From the NCBI RefSeq assembly GCF_003581425.1, contig NZ_QXTG01000001.1:496001-560000 (forward strand): DNA of 64,000 bases. Direction: 5' to 3'. The translations under genes and the position numbers were made by a program. Origin of the DNA: Amnibacterium setariae. GTDB taxonomy: Bacteria > Actinomycetota > Actinomycetes > Actinomycetales > Microbacteriaceae. Positions 49,774 through 59,811 of the stretch are shown piece by piece (position 1 is the first letter of the stretch; each line of letters starts with the position of its first letter). The notes beneath the pieces were generated by a model. The model saw nothing but the letters and a program-made list of their open reading frames with translations, made no database searches and had not been told where the DNA came from.

Positions 49774-51248
49774 CGGGTGCGCTCGAGCGGCAGCGACTCC
49801 TGGTGCCGGACGGCGCCCCGCGTCGCGAGGAGGGTGCCCACGAAGCCGAGGAGCAGCGCGAGGAGGACCCCGAGGTTCGCGTAGGCCCAGGCGCCGTCGC
49901 GGCCGCCGAGCGGCGCGAGCAGGTAGCCCTGCCAGGTGAAGCCCGGCGTCCCGTTGACGACGAGGCCCCACCCGATCGCAGTCCCGAGCACGACGAGCAG
50001 CACGGCGGAGAGGCGCACCGAGCCGTACCGGCCGCGCGGGTCGAGCAGCTCCGCGTCGGCGTACGGGCGGCGGCGCAGGACGACGTCGCCGATGAAGACG
50101 CCGCACCAGGCCGCGATCGGCACGCCCAGGGTGATCAGGAACGCCTGGAACGGCCCGACGAAGTCGGGGGCGAAGAACGCGACGTAGATCGTGCCGGCGA
50201 CCACGAGCACGCCGTCGATGCCGGCCGCGACGAAGCGGGGGACGCGGACGCCGGCCGACAGCAGGGCGAGACCGCTCGAGTAGATGTTGAGCACGCTGCC
50301 GCCCACGAGGCCGAGGATCGCCACGACCGCGAACGGCACGAGGAACCAGGTCGGCAGCAGGGTGGTGAGCGCGCCGATCGGGTCGGCGCCGATCGCGTCC
50401 GAGAGCCGCTTCGACGAGCCCGCGAGCAGCAGGCCGAGGACGACCAGGATCACCGGCGCGACGGCGCCGCCGAAGGTGGTCCAGCCGAAGACGCCGGCGC
50501 CCCGGGTCGACCGGGGCAGGTAGCGGGAGTAGTCGGCGGCCGCGTTCACCCAGCCGAGCCCGAAGCCCGTCATCACGAACACGAGCGCGCCGATCAGCGC
50601 GGTCGCGTCGCCGGAGGGGAGGCCGCCGACGGCGCCGAGGTCGATCGAGCCCGCGGTGAGCGCGATGTAGACGACGGTGAGCACGCCGGTGACGATCGTG
50701 ATCCACTTCTGCATCCGCATGATCGCGTCGAAGCCGAGGATGCCGCCGCCGACCGTGAGCGCGGCCACGACGACGAGCGCGACGATCTTCGTCAGCGGGC
50801 CGAGGTCGAGCCCCAGCTCGGTGAACACGGTCGACGTGGCGAGCACCGCGAGCGAGGTGAGCGCCGTCTCCCAGCCGACGAGCAGGATCCAGGAGATGAG
50901 GGCGGCGAGCCGGTTGCCGTTCACGCCGAACGCCGCGCGGCTCAGCAGCATGGTCGGCGCCGACCCGCGGCGGCCGGCGAGCGCGACGACGCCGCACAGG
51001 GCGAACGAGACCGCGATGCCGATCACGGCCACCACCGTGGCCTGCACGAACGAGATCCCGAACCCGAGGATGAAGGAGCCGTAGCTGAGGCCGAGGACGG
51101 ACACGTTCGCGCCGAACCAGGGCCAGAAGAGGTCGCGGGCGCGCCCCTTGCGCTCGGACTCGGCGATGACGTTGAGGCCGTTGGCCTCGATGCCCGCCGG
51201 CGCGGGCGGCGCGGCGGTCGGCTGGATGCCGGGATCGACGGCGGTCAT
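49770..51248 (-). CDS. NCS1-family nucleobase/cytosine permease-like transporter
   Basis: 492 aa with about twelve helices. ARDLFWPWFGANVSVLGLSYGSFILGFGISFVQA and the RRGSAPTMLLSRAAFGVNGNRLAALISWILLVGWE block (helices 1-3) are NCS1 wording; GWVNAAADYSRYLPRSTRG lies in the loop before helix 7. NCS1 members import purines, pyrimidines, hydantoins, thiamine or nicotinamide-riboside-like compounds. The substrate cannot be told; the operon suggests an amide or N-riboside. It overlaps both neighbours by four bases. Confidence 0.88.
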   Translation of the reverse strand: MTAVDPGIQPTAAPPAPAGIEANGLNVIAESERKGRARDLFWPWFGANVSVLGLSYGSFILGFGISFVQATVVAVIGIAVSFALCGVVALAGRRGSAPTMLLSRAAFGVNGNRLAALISWILLVGWETALTSLAVLATSTVFTELGLDLGPLTKIVALVVVAALTVGGGILGFDAIMRMQKWITIVTGVLTVVYIALTAGSIDLGAVGGLPSGDATALIGALVFVMTGFGLGWVNAAADYSRYLPRSTRGAGVFGWTTFGGAVAPVILVVLGLLLAGSSKRLSDAIGADPIGALTTLLPTWFLVPFAVVAILGLVGGSVLNIYSSGLALLSAGVRVPRFVAAGIDGVLVVAGTIYVAFFAPDFVGPFQAFLITLGVPIAAWCGVFIGDVVLRRRPYADAELLDPRGRYGSVRLSAVLLVVLGTAIGWGLVVNGTPGFTWQGYLLAPLGGRDGAWAYANLGVLLALLLGFVGTLLATRGAVRHQESLPLERTR

Positions 51249-51937
51249 GTGAGCAGTTCCTCTCGGGCGGTGGATCGGTAGAGCGCGGGCGGGCGGTGGC
51301 GCACGCCGGCCTGGTGGGCGCCGGTCGGCGCCACGGTGCCGGTCGCCTCGACGCGGCGCCGGAAGTTCGCGGGGTCGAGGCGCCGCCCGAGGATCGCCTC
51401 GTGCACCTCCCGCAGCTGGCCGAGGGTGAACTCCTCCGGCAGCAGGGCGTGGGACAGGTGCGTGTACTCGAGCTTGTTCTTCAGCCGCCGGACCGCCCAG
51501 CCCACGATCTCCTCGTGGTCGAAGGCGAGCGGCGGCAGGTCCTCCGCCGGGAACCACGCGACGTGCTCGTCGTCGACCGTGGTCGCGGCGACCTCGGTGC
51601 GCACGAGCGCCCAGTAGACGACCGAGACGACGCGGGGCTCCTCGGGCGTCGCGGGGACGCCGCGCTCCACGGCGCCGAACGTGTAGAGCTGCTCGAGGTG
51701 GGTGGGGCGCAGGCCGGTCGTGCCGGCCAGGTTGCGCCGCGCGGCCTCCCGCAGCGACTCGTCCGCGTGCAGGGGGCCGCCGGGCAGGGCCCAGCGGCCG
51801 AGGTGCGGCTCGCGCACGCGCTGGACGAGCGGGAGGTGCACCGCGAGGCCGCCCAGGGCGTCGTCGCGGGGCTCCGCCGGCGGCTGGAGCCCGAAGATCA
51901 CGGTGGAGACGGCGACGGTCACGGGCTGCTCGGCCAT
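51245..51937 (-). CDS. NrtR-type Nudix-related transcriptional regulator
   Basis: 230 aa. The N-terminal Nudix fold starts TVAVSTVIFGLQ and has the box GGPLHADESLREAARRNLAGTTGL (residues 53-76), where the catalytic R-E-x-x-E-E is replaced by R-N-L-A-G-T, so hydrolysis is unlikely. The C-terminal winged helix (about 155-210) reads HALLPEEFTLGQLREVHEAILGRRLDPANFRRRVEA, the NrtR pattern. NrtR proteins repress NAD-related genes and sense ADP-ribose. It is the first gene of a five-gene operon that it probably controls. A GGAGG RBS is 6 bases upstream. Confidence 0.87.
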   Translation of the reverse strand: MAEQPVTVAVSTVIFGLQPPAEPRDDALGGLAVHLPLVQRVREPHLGRWALPGGPLHADESLREAARRNLAGTTGLRPTHLEQLYTFGAVERGVPATPEEPRVVSVVYWALVRTEVAATTVDDEHVAWFPAEDLPPLAFDHEEIVGWAVRRLKNKLEYTHLSHALLPEEFTLGQLREVHEAILGRRLDPANFRRRVEATGTVAPTGAHQAGVRHRPPALYRSTAREELLT

Positions 51938-51948
51938 GCTCGCCTCCG

Positions 51949-52015
51949 GTAATGGTCGGACCGACCCGAAGTGAGTCGGCGCGAGCGTAGCACTGAAGGT
52001 GCCCGTGACCATTAC
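51949..52015. promoter_or_regulatory. Inverted GTAATGGTC pair between nrtR-like gene and guaA
   Basis: GTAATGGTC (51949-51957) lies 11 bases before the regulator start, and its complement GACCATTAC (52007-52015) lies 10 bases before the guaA -10 box. The two 9-mers face each other across the divergent region. They are candidate operator sites for the NrtR-like protein. Confidence 0.5.
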
Positions 52016-52025
52016 TCGGATTCCG

Positions 52026-52031
52026 TAGGCT
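52026..52031 (+). promoter_or_regulatory. -10 box of guaA
   Basis: TAGGCT ends 7 bases before the GTG at 52039, the leaderless spacing; the GGGGAGG between them could also act as an RBS if transcription started further upstream. Confidence 0.55.
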
Positions 52032-52038
52032 CGGGGAG

Positions 52039-53673
<1,635 letters not shown>

Positions 53674-53722
53674 TGTGCACGGATGAGGGGACCTGCTCCG
53701 CAGGTCCCCTCATCCGTGCACA
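53674..53722. terminator. 23-bp perfect hairpin between guaA and the SGNH-GAF gene
   Basis: The arms 53674-53696 and 53700-53722 (TGTGCACGGATGAGGGG... and complement) are exact, with a TCC loop. It begins directly after the guaA stop and serves both convergent genes. Confidence 0.85.
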
Positions 53723-53727
53723 GCGGC

Positions 53728-55002
53728 TCAGTGGGCGAGACGGGCCGTCCGCACCGCCGCGGCCTGCTGCTCGGCCGTGCCGTCGAGGTCCCGGTCGGGC
53801 TCGCGCTCGTGGCCGCCCGTGCGGCCCGCCTCCGCCCAGAGCTCGGCCTCGATGCGCGCCGCGACCTCGGCGAGCGCGACGCGGTCGACCGTGAGCGGAT
53901 CGCGGACCTCCGTGTCGAGCAGGCAGAGCGCGCCGATCCGATAGCCGTCCGGCGACTCGAGCGGGTGGCCGGCGTAGAAGCGCCAGCCGTCGCGCGTGAT
54001 CGGCTCGCCGCGCAGGTCGCCGAGGACCAGGGCGCCGCGCTGGCGGATCGTGCGGTCGCACGGCGCGACCGACCGGGGGAGGTCGTGCGACGGCATGCCG
54101 ACCGCGGCCTTGAACACGACCCGGTCGCCGTCGACCAGCGTGACCGCGGCGCCGGTGATGCCGAACAGCTCGCGGGCCGTGCGCAGCAGGCGTTCGAGCC
54201 GAGGGCTGCCGGCCGTGCGGACGAGCCCGGTGCGGTCGAGGGCCTCCTGCCGCAGGTCCTCCGCGTCCGGCCGGGCACGGAGCGCGCGGGCGCCGGCCTC
54301 CTCCGACCGCGCGGCGACCCGGTCGAGCTCGCGCGCGAGCCGCGGGGCCACGAGCCCGGCGAGCTCGTCGTAGTCGCCCGGCGCGAGCGGCGCTCGCAGC
54401 AGGGCGGCCGTCTCTCCGAGGTGCACCACGCCGGTGCGGCGGGCGCAGACGTCCTCCGCGATCCGGTCGAGCCGTGCCGCATGGCCGTCCACCATGCCGC
54501 CGGTGCGGCCCCGCGCGGAGGTCGGCCGCTGCAGGGGGCGGATCGGCAGGACGGCGAGCACGGTCGACGGCGTCGCGGCGGCGCGGAGGGCGTCGAGGAG
54601 CTGGCCGAGGTCCGCGCGCCACCGCTGCTCGGGCTCGAGGTTGTAGGCGTCGCTCGACCCGATGCAGACGAGGATCGCGTCGTACAGGCCCATGCGCGCC
54701 TCGTCGAGCAGCCGCGGCGCGGTGCCCGCGGTCGTCCCGCGACGGGAGACGACGTCGACGACGGCGCCGCGGCCGGTGGCGTCCGCGAGCCGCCGGGCGA
54801 GGCGTCCGGGCAGGGCGAGCTCCTGCGTCAGCACCCCGAACCCGATGGCGGGGCCGTTGCCGAGCACGAGCACCCGGTCCGGGTCGGGGCCGGCGGCGGT
54901 CTGCCGGGCGGCGTCGGCGGGGTGCGGCACGAGGTCGAGCTCCTCGCGCACGCGTCGTCCCCAGCGGGCGGCGAACGGGGCGATCAGATCGGTCGCGTGC
55001 AT
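53728..55002 (-). CDS. SGNH-hydrolase-like domain fused to a GAF domain
   Basis: 424 aa. The N-terminal half resembles an SGNH/GDSL hydrolase (RVLVLGNGPAIGFGVL; LYDAILVCIGSSDAYN; a late VVHLGE), but the block I serine is replaced by Gly (G-N-G at residues 48-50), so esterase activity is doubtful. The C-terminal half (about 265-395) is a GAF domain (GITGAAVTLVDGDRVVFKAAVGMP...GWRFYAGHPLESPDGYRIGALCLLD), of the kind found in signalling proteins. Ligand and output are unknown. The ATG at 55002 follows GAGGAGGG. Confidence 0.75.
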   Translation of the reverse strand: MHATDLIAPFAARWGRRVREELDLVPHPADAARQTAAGPDPDRVLVLGNGPAIGFGVLTQELALPGRLARRLADATGRGAVVDVVSRRGTTAGTAPRLLDEARMGLYDAILVCIGSSDAYNLEPEQRWRADLGQLLDALRAAATPSTVLAVLPIRPLQRPTSARGRTGGMVDGHAARLDRIAEDVCARRTGVVHLGETAALLRAPLAPGDYDELAGLVAPRLARELDRVAARSEEAGARALRARPDAEDLRQEALDRTGLVRTAGSPRLERLLRTARELFGITGAAVTLVDGDRVVFKAAVGMPSHDLPRSVAPCDRTIRQRGALVLGDLRGEPITRDGWRFYAGHPLESPDGYRIGALCLLDTEVRDPLTVDRVALAEVAARIEAELWAEAGRTGGHEREPDRDLDGTAEQQAAAVRTARLAH

Positions 55003-55131
55003 CGTCGGCCCTCCTCTGGCGTGCTCGGCGACGTCACGGTACGTGAGCGGTCCCCCGCCGGGCCCTCCCGGCGGCCGGACACGCCGGTGTGCACGGGCGC
55101 GACGCCCTCCCGTGCGCTCCCCGCACGAAGA

Positions 55132-55162
55132 AGGGCGCCCGGACCAGCGGTCCGGGCGCCCT
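55132..55162 (-). terminator. Terminator of the BI-1 gene
   Basis: A 14-bp perfect stem with a 3-base loop; read on the minus strand it is followed by CTTCTTCG, the nearest thing to a T-tract in this window. It lies 17 bases after the BI-1 stop. Confidence 0.75.
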
Positions 55163-55178
55163 CCGTGGGGCCCGTCGG

Positions 55179-55934
55179 TCAGTTGCGGAAGATCGCGATC
55201 AGCCGCAGGAACTCGAAGTAGAGCCAGACGACGGTCACCATGATCCCGAAGGCGCCGGTCCAGCCGTACCGGGCGGGGATGCCGCGGCGGACGCCCTGCT
55301 GGATCTGGTCGAAGTCGAGCACCAGCGAGTACGCGGCCATGACGACGACCAGCAGGCCGATCGCGATGCCGAGCACGCCGCTCTGCAGGCCGAAGGGGCC
55401 GTCGACGACGCCGGTGAGGCCGAGGACCGTGTTGACCAGCTGGAAGACCAGGTAGGCGACCATCGCGATCAGGAAGATCTTCGTCGCCCGGGCGGAGGCG
55501 CGGATCCGGCCGCTCGCGAACAGGGCCAGCGTGACGCCGACGGTCACGAGGGTCGCGAGAACGGCCTGCGGCACGATGCCGCCCCACTGCGCGTTGAAGA
55601 ACGCCGAGATGCCGCCGACGAAGAGGCCCTCGGCCGCGGCGTAGAGCACGATCAGCGGCACCGACGGCTCGCGCTTGAAGGTGTTCACCAGCGCGAGGAC
55701 GAAGCCGGCGATCGCGCCGACGATCGCGAGGGCGGGCACGAACCAGCCGACCGCCGAGGTGGCGAGCAGCACGGCGAAGAGGATCACGGTCTTCACCGCG
55801 GTGTCCTCGTAGGTCATGCGGCCGGTGTCCGCGGGGGACGCCGCCGGGCGCTCGTACAGCTCCTCCAGCTGCGAGGCGCTCACGGTGCTGCCGTTCTTGA
55901 ACGCGGGGTTGTTGGAGAGGGCGGGGTTCGCCAT
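55179..55934 (-). CDS. Bax inhibitor-1 / YccA family membrane protein
   Basis: 251 aa. A 50-residue polar N-terminus (MANPALSNNPAFKNGS, MTYEDTAVKTVILF) is followed by seven helices, with FKREPSVPLIVLYAAAEGLFVGGISAFFN and the C-terminal acidic motif region VLDFDQIQQGVRRGIPARYGWTGAFGIMVTVVWLYFEFLRLIAIF. This is the actinobacterial Bax-inhibitor-1-like family (TMBIM fold, possible calcium or proton leak channel). A TACACT box at 55987-55982 (minus) is a plausible -10 with a short leader and an AGGAAC RBS. Confidence 0.9.
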   Translation of the reverse strand: MANPALSNNPAFKNGSTVSASQLEELYERPAASPADTGRMTYEDTAVKTVILFAVLLATSAVGWFVPALAIVGAIAGFVLALVNTFKREPSVPLIVLYAAAEGLFVGGISAFFNAQWGGIVPQAVLATLVTVGVTLALFASGRIRASARATKIFLIAMVAYLVFQLVNTVLGLTGVVDGPFGLQSGVLGIAIGLLVVVMAAYSLVLDFDQIQQGVRRGIPARYGWTGAFGIMVTVVWLYFEFLRLIAIFRN

Positions 55935-56053
55935 GGTTCCTGTTCCTGTCCGGGACCGACGCGGTGCGCGCCGGAGAGTCGAGTGTAGGAACGGCGGCCG
56001 TGCCGCGGGGCGGCTCGCGCTATGGGCTTCCTATGGAACGGGCGGCCGTGTCG

Positions 56054-56059
56054 TAGCCT
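56054..56059 (+). promoter_or_regulatory. -10 box of the glycerophosphodiesterase gene (leaderless)
   Basis: TAGCCT ends 6 bases before the GTG at 56066. Confidence 0.55.
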
Positions 56060-56065
56060 CCCGGT

Positions 56066-56983
56066 GTGCCCGCCCCGCTGATCATCGCGCACCGCGGTGC
56101 GAGCGGTCACCGCCCGGAGCTGACGCGGTCCGCGCTGCTGCTCGCCGTCGAGCAGGGCGCCGACGCGGTCGAGGTCGACGTCGTGGCGAGCGCGGACGGG
56201 GTCCTCGTCGTCCGCCACGACCCCGAGCTGAGCGAGACGACGGACGTCGAGGAGCACGCCGAGCTGCGCCCGTTGCGGCGGGCGAAGGTCGTGCGCGGCC
56301 GGCCGCGGGTGGGCTGGTTCGCGGAGGACCTCCGGCTCGAGCAGCTGCAGGCGCTCGGAGCGCGCGAGCGGCTGCCGCGACTGCGACCGGAGAGCGCCGC
56401 GCACGACGGCGAGCCGCTGCTCGCGCTCGCGGACGCGATGGACCTGCTCGCCGGCACCGGGGTCCGGCTCGTGGTCGAGCTCAAGCACGTCGAGCGGTCC
56501 GCGCGGCTCGGGCTCCCGGTCGACGAGATCCTGCTCGACCTCCTCGCGGGGACGGCCCGCCGGCCCGAGCTCGCGATCGAGAGCTTCGAGCACCACGTGC
56601 TCGACCGGCTGGCCGAGCGCGGCGTCGGATGCCCGCTCGTCGCTCTGATCGGCCACTCCCCGGTCGCCGACCTGCGCACGGTCCGCGACCCCGCGCCCTT
56701 CGCCCGGTACGACGGCGTCAGCCTGCGGGCCGGCCTGGTGCGCCCCGCCGTGGTCGACGGCTACCGCGGCCTCGGCCTCGACGTCTGGACCTGGACGCTG
56801 CGTCCCGAGAACCGCTTCCTGCCGCCGCGCTTCCGCACCCCGACCGGCCGTCGGGGGCGCTACGGCGCGTACTGGCGGCGGCTCGTCGCGGCCGGCGTGA
56901 CCGGGGTCTTCGCCGACCACCCCGACCTGGCGCTCGAGGAGCTCGGGCGCCCCGCCGATGTCGGGGTACCGGCCTACCCTTGA
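56066..56983 (+). CDS. Glycerophosphodiester phosphodiesterase family protein
   Basis: 305 aa from GTG (MPAPLIIAHRGASGHRPELT). GDPD motifs are IAHRGASGHRPE (H9, R10), VEVDVVASADGVLVVRHDPELSETTDV, and VVELKHVERS; the TIM barrel ends with GLDVWTWTLRPENRF and GVTGVFADHPDLAL. It hydrolyses glycerophosphodiesters to glycerol-3-P plus an alcohol. No signal peptide is seen, so it acts in the cytoplasm. Product could feed GlpD, encoded 10 kb upstream. Confidence 0.9.
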   Translation: MPAPLIIAHRGASGHRPELTRSALLLAVEQGADAVEVDVVASADGVLVVRHDPELSETTDVEEHAELRPLRRAKVVRGRPRVGWFAEDLRLEQLQALGARERLPRLRPESAAHDGEPLLALADAMDLLAGTGVRLVVELKHVERSARLGLPVDEILLDLLAGTARRPELAIESFEHHVLDRLAERGVGCPLVALIGHSPVADLRTVRDPAPFARYDGVSLRAGLVRPAVVDGYRGLGLDVWTWTLRPENRFLPPRFRTPTGRRGRYGAYWRRLVAAGVTGVFADHPDLALEELGRPADVGVPAYP

Positions 56984-56990
56984 CGTCATC

Positions 56991-59300
56991 ATGACGCAGC
57001 TGGTGCAGCCCATGTCGGTGGAGGGGTCGTCGGCCCTGCTCGAGGGGTTGAACCCGCGGCAGCGCGAGGCCGTGCTGTACCGCGGACCCGCCCTGCTGAT
57101 CGTGGCGGGAGCCGGCTCGGGCAAGACGAGCGTGCTCACCCGCCGCATCGCCTCCCTCCTGGAGACGCGCGAGGCGTGGCCGAGCCAGGTGCTCGCCATC
57201 ACGTTCACGAACAAGGCCGCGGGCGAGATGCGGGAGCGCGTGCGCCACCTCGTCGGGCATGCCGCCGACGGCATGTGGATCTCGACGTTCCACTCCGCGT
57301 GCGTGCGCATCCTGCGCCGCGAGGCGGAGGTCTTCGGCTACGCCTCCGGCTTCACCATCTACGACTCCGGCGACCAGCGCGCCCTGCTGAAGCGCATCGT
57401 CAAGCAGTACGAGGCCGACGTGATGGGGCTGTCGGTCGCGAACGTCGGCGCGCGCATCTCGAAGCTCAAGAACGAGCTGATCGACGCCGAGTCCTTCAGC
57501 CGCGACGTGAACCTCGCGGACCCGAAGGAGGCGCTGTTCCTCACGATCTTCCGCGAGTACACGCGCACGCTCCAGGCCGCGAACGCGTTCGACTTCGACG
57601 ACCTCATCGCCCAGACGGTGTACCTGTTCCGGGCGTTCCCGCACGTCGCCGAGCCCTACCGGCGCCGGTTCCGGCACATCCTCGTCGACGAGTACCAGGA
57701 CACGAACCACGCCCAGTACGCGCTGATCCGCGAGCTCACGAAGCCGGCGCCCGGCGTCCCGGCCGCGTCGCTGACCGTGGTGGGCGACTCCGACCAGTCG
57801 ATCTACGCCTTCCGCGGCGCCGACATCCGGAACATCATCGAGTTCGAGCAGGACTTCCCCGAGGCCACGGTCGTGCTGCTGGAGCAGAACTACCGCTCCA
57901 CGCAGACGATCCTCGACGCGGCCAACGCGGTCATCGCGAACAACTTCGACCGCAAGCCGAAGAACCTCTTCACCGCGGGCGGCGCCGGCGACAAGATCGT
58001 CGGCTTCACCGGGTACTCCGGCCACGACGAGGCGCAGTTCGTCGCGGACGAGATCGAGCAGCTGCACCGGAACGGCATGGAGTACCGCGAGATCGCGGTC
58101 TTCTACCGGACCAACGCCCAGACCCGTGCGCTGGAGGAGATCCTGATCCGGTCGGCGGTGCCGTACCGGATCCTCGGCGGCACGAAGTTCTACGAGCGCG
58201 CCGAGATCAAGGACGCGATGGCGTACCTCATCTCCGTCGCCAACCCGGCCGACGCCCTCGCCGTGCGCCGCATCCTCAACACCCCGAAGCGCGGCATCGG
58301 GCCGGCGACGGAGACCCAGCTCGCGAACTTCGCGGAGCGGAACGGGGTCACCTTCCGCGAGGCGCTGCGCCACGCGGCGGAGCTCGGCTTCGGGCCGAAG
58401 GTCACGAAGGCGATCACGGCCCTGTCGGACCTGCTCGACGAGGCGACCGCGATGACCGTGCCGCCGGCGGAGGGGAACGCGCCGATCCCCGTCTTCGACG
58501 TGCTGGCCCTCCTCATGCAGAAGAGCGGCTACGTCGACGCGCTGCGGGCGAGCAAGGACCCGCAGGACGAGGCGCGGATGGAGAACATCGAGGAGCTCCT
58601 CGCGGTCACGAAGGAGTTCCAGCGGAACAACCCCGACGGGCTGCTGATCGACTTCCTCACCGAGACGGCGCTCGTCGCGGCCGCGGACGAGCTCGACGAC
58701 ACGTCCGGCACCGTCTCGCTCATGACCCTGCACACCGCGAAGGGCCTCGAGTTCCGCGCGGTGTTCCTCACCGGCATCGAGGAGGACCTCCTCCCGCACC
58801 GGATGAGCGTGAACGAGCCGGGCGGCCCCTCGGAGGAGCGCCGGCTGTTCTACGTCGGCATCACCCGGGCGCGGGAGCGGCTGTACCTGTCCCTCGCGAT
58901 GACGAGGAACAGCTACGGGGAGACGAGCGTCTCGGCGCCCAGCCGGTTCCTCGCCGAGATCCCGGGCGAGCTCATCGACTGGCGGCAGTCGCCCGGCATG
59001 ACCGGCCCGGGTGCGGGCGGCCGTGCGGCGGGCAGCCTCGGCTGGAGCAGCGGCGGCGTCGGCGCGGGCGCGGGCCAGGCGAAGCCGAAGACCGAGTGGA
59101 CCAACCGCGTCACGGGCAAGGTGCGCGACAACGGCGACCTCGAGCTCGCGATCGGCGACCGGGTGCGGCACGACGACTTCGGCGAGGGCCGCGTGCAGGC
59201 CATCACCGGCACGGCGGCGAAGCGGATCGCGGAGGTGCAGTTCGACACGGCGGGCAGGAAGCGGCTGCTCGTCAAGGTCGCGCCGATCGTGAAGCTGTGA
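56991..59300 (+). CDS. pcrA: UvrD/PcrA-type ATP-dependent DNA helicase
   Basis: 769 aa, SF1A helicase. LNPRQREAVLYRGPALLIVAGAGSGKTSVLTRRIA holds the Q motif and Walker A; VDEYQDTNHAQY is motif II; VVGDSDQSIYAFRGAD motif III; LEQNYRST motif IV; SLMTLHTAKGLEF motif V; and VGITRARERLYLS motif VI. The C-terminus has a Gly-rich linker and a Tudor-like RNA-polymerase-binding domain (LAIGDRVRHDDFGEGRVQAI). The ATG at 56991 is chosen over an upstream one because homology starts shortly after. It acts in nucleotide excision repair and conflict resolution. Confidence 0.96.
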   Translation: MTQLVQPMSVEGSSALLEGLNPRQREAVLYRGPALLIVAGAGSGKTSVLTRRIASLLETREAWPSQVLAITFTNKAAGEMRERVRHLVGHAADGMWISTFHSACVRILRREAEVFGYASGFTIYDSGDQRALLKRIVKQYEADVMGLSVANVGARISKLKNELIDAESFSRDVNLADPKEALFLTIFREYTRTLQAANAFDFDDLIAQTVYLFRAFPHVAEPYRRRFRHILVDEYQDTNHAQYALIRELTKPAPGVPAASLTVVGDSDQSIYAFRGADIRNIIEFEQDFPEATVVLLEQNYRSTQTILDAANAVIANNFDRKPKNLFTAGGAGDKIVGFTGYSGHDEAQFVADEIEQLHRNGMEYREIAVFYRTNAQTRALEEILIRSAVPYRILGGTKFYERAEIKDAMAYLISVANPADALAVRRILNTPKRGIGPATETQLANFAERNGVTFREALRHAAELGFGPKVTKAITALSDLLDEATAMTVPPAEGNAPIPVFDVLALLMQKSGYVDALRASKDPQDEARMENIEELLAVTKEFQRNNPDGLLIDFLTETALVAAADELDDTSGTVSLMTLHTAKGLEFRAVFLTGIEEDLLPHRMSVNEPGGPSEERRLFYVGITRARERLYLSLAMTRNSYGETSVSAPSRFLAEIPGELIDWRQSPGMTGPGAGGRAAGSLGWSSGGVGAGAGQAKPKTEWTNRVTGKVRDNGDLELAIGDRVRHDDFGEGRVQAITGTAAKRIAEVQFDTAGRKRLLVKVAPIVKL

Positions 59301-59746
59301 CGGTCCACCTCCGCCCGTTCGCCGACGCGGACGAGGACGCGGTCGTCGCGCTGTGGGAGGCGGCCGGCCTCACCCGGCCCTGGAACGACCCGCACCGCGA
59401 CATCGAGCGGAAGAAGCAGGTCCAGCGCGAGCTCTTCCTCGTCGCGGAGGACGCGTCAGGCGCCTCGGGACGAGGCACGGGCGGGATCGTCGGCAGCGCG
59501 ATGGCCGGGTACGACGGGCACCGCGGCTGGGTCCACTACCTCGCGGTCGCACCGGACCGGCGGGGGACCGGCCTCGGCCGGCTGCTGATGATGGAGGCCG
59601 AGGCGCGGCTGCTGGCGCTCGGCTGCCCGAAGGTGAACGTGCAGATCCGCGCCGGCAACGAGGCGGTCGGCGCCTTCTACGACCGGCTCGGCTACACGCC
59701 CGACGGTGCGACCGGGCTCGGCAAGCGGCTCGTCCCCGACATCTGA
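59297..59746 (+). CDS. GNAT family acetyltransferase (YpeA-like)
   Basis: 149 aa with a GTG start overlapping the pcrA stop (GTGA). RPFADADEDAVVALWEAAGLTRPWNDPHRDIERKKQVQRELFLVAED and GHRGWVHYLAVAPDRRGTGLGRLLMMEAEARLLALGCPKVNVQIRAGNEAVGAFYDRLGY are close to the YpeA/PhnO-like group. The acetyl-CoA loop is RRGTGLG. Substrate unknown. It is probably translated with pcrA. Confidence 0.88.
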   Translation: MTVHLRPFADADEDAVVALWEAAGLTRPWNDPHRDIERKKQVQRELFLVAEDASGASGRGTGGIVGSAMAGYDGHRGWVHYLAVAPDRRGTGLGRLLMMEAEARLLALGCPKVNVQIRAGNEAVGAFYDRLGYTPDGATGLGKRLVPDI

Positions 59747-59811
59747 ACCCCGACGCCCGAGCCCGGACCCCTGAGCCCCGACGCCTGAGCCCGGCGGTCC
59801 GACCGGCCGGC

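Noticed and set aside
59747-59811. Tandem CCCGACGCC/GAGCCC words as a repeat element
   Set aside because: Very short, degenerate and in a 65-base convergent gap; no clear unit.
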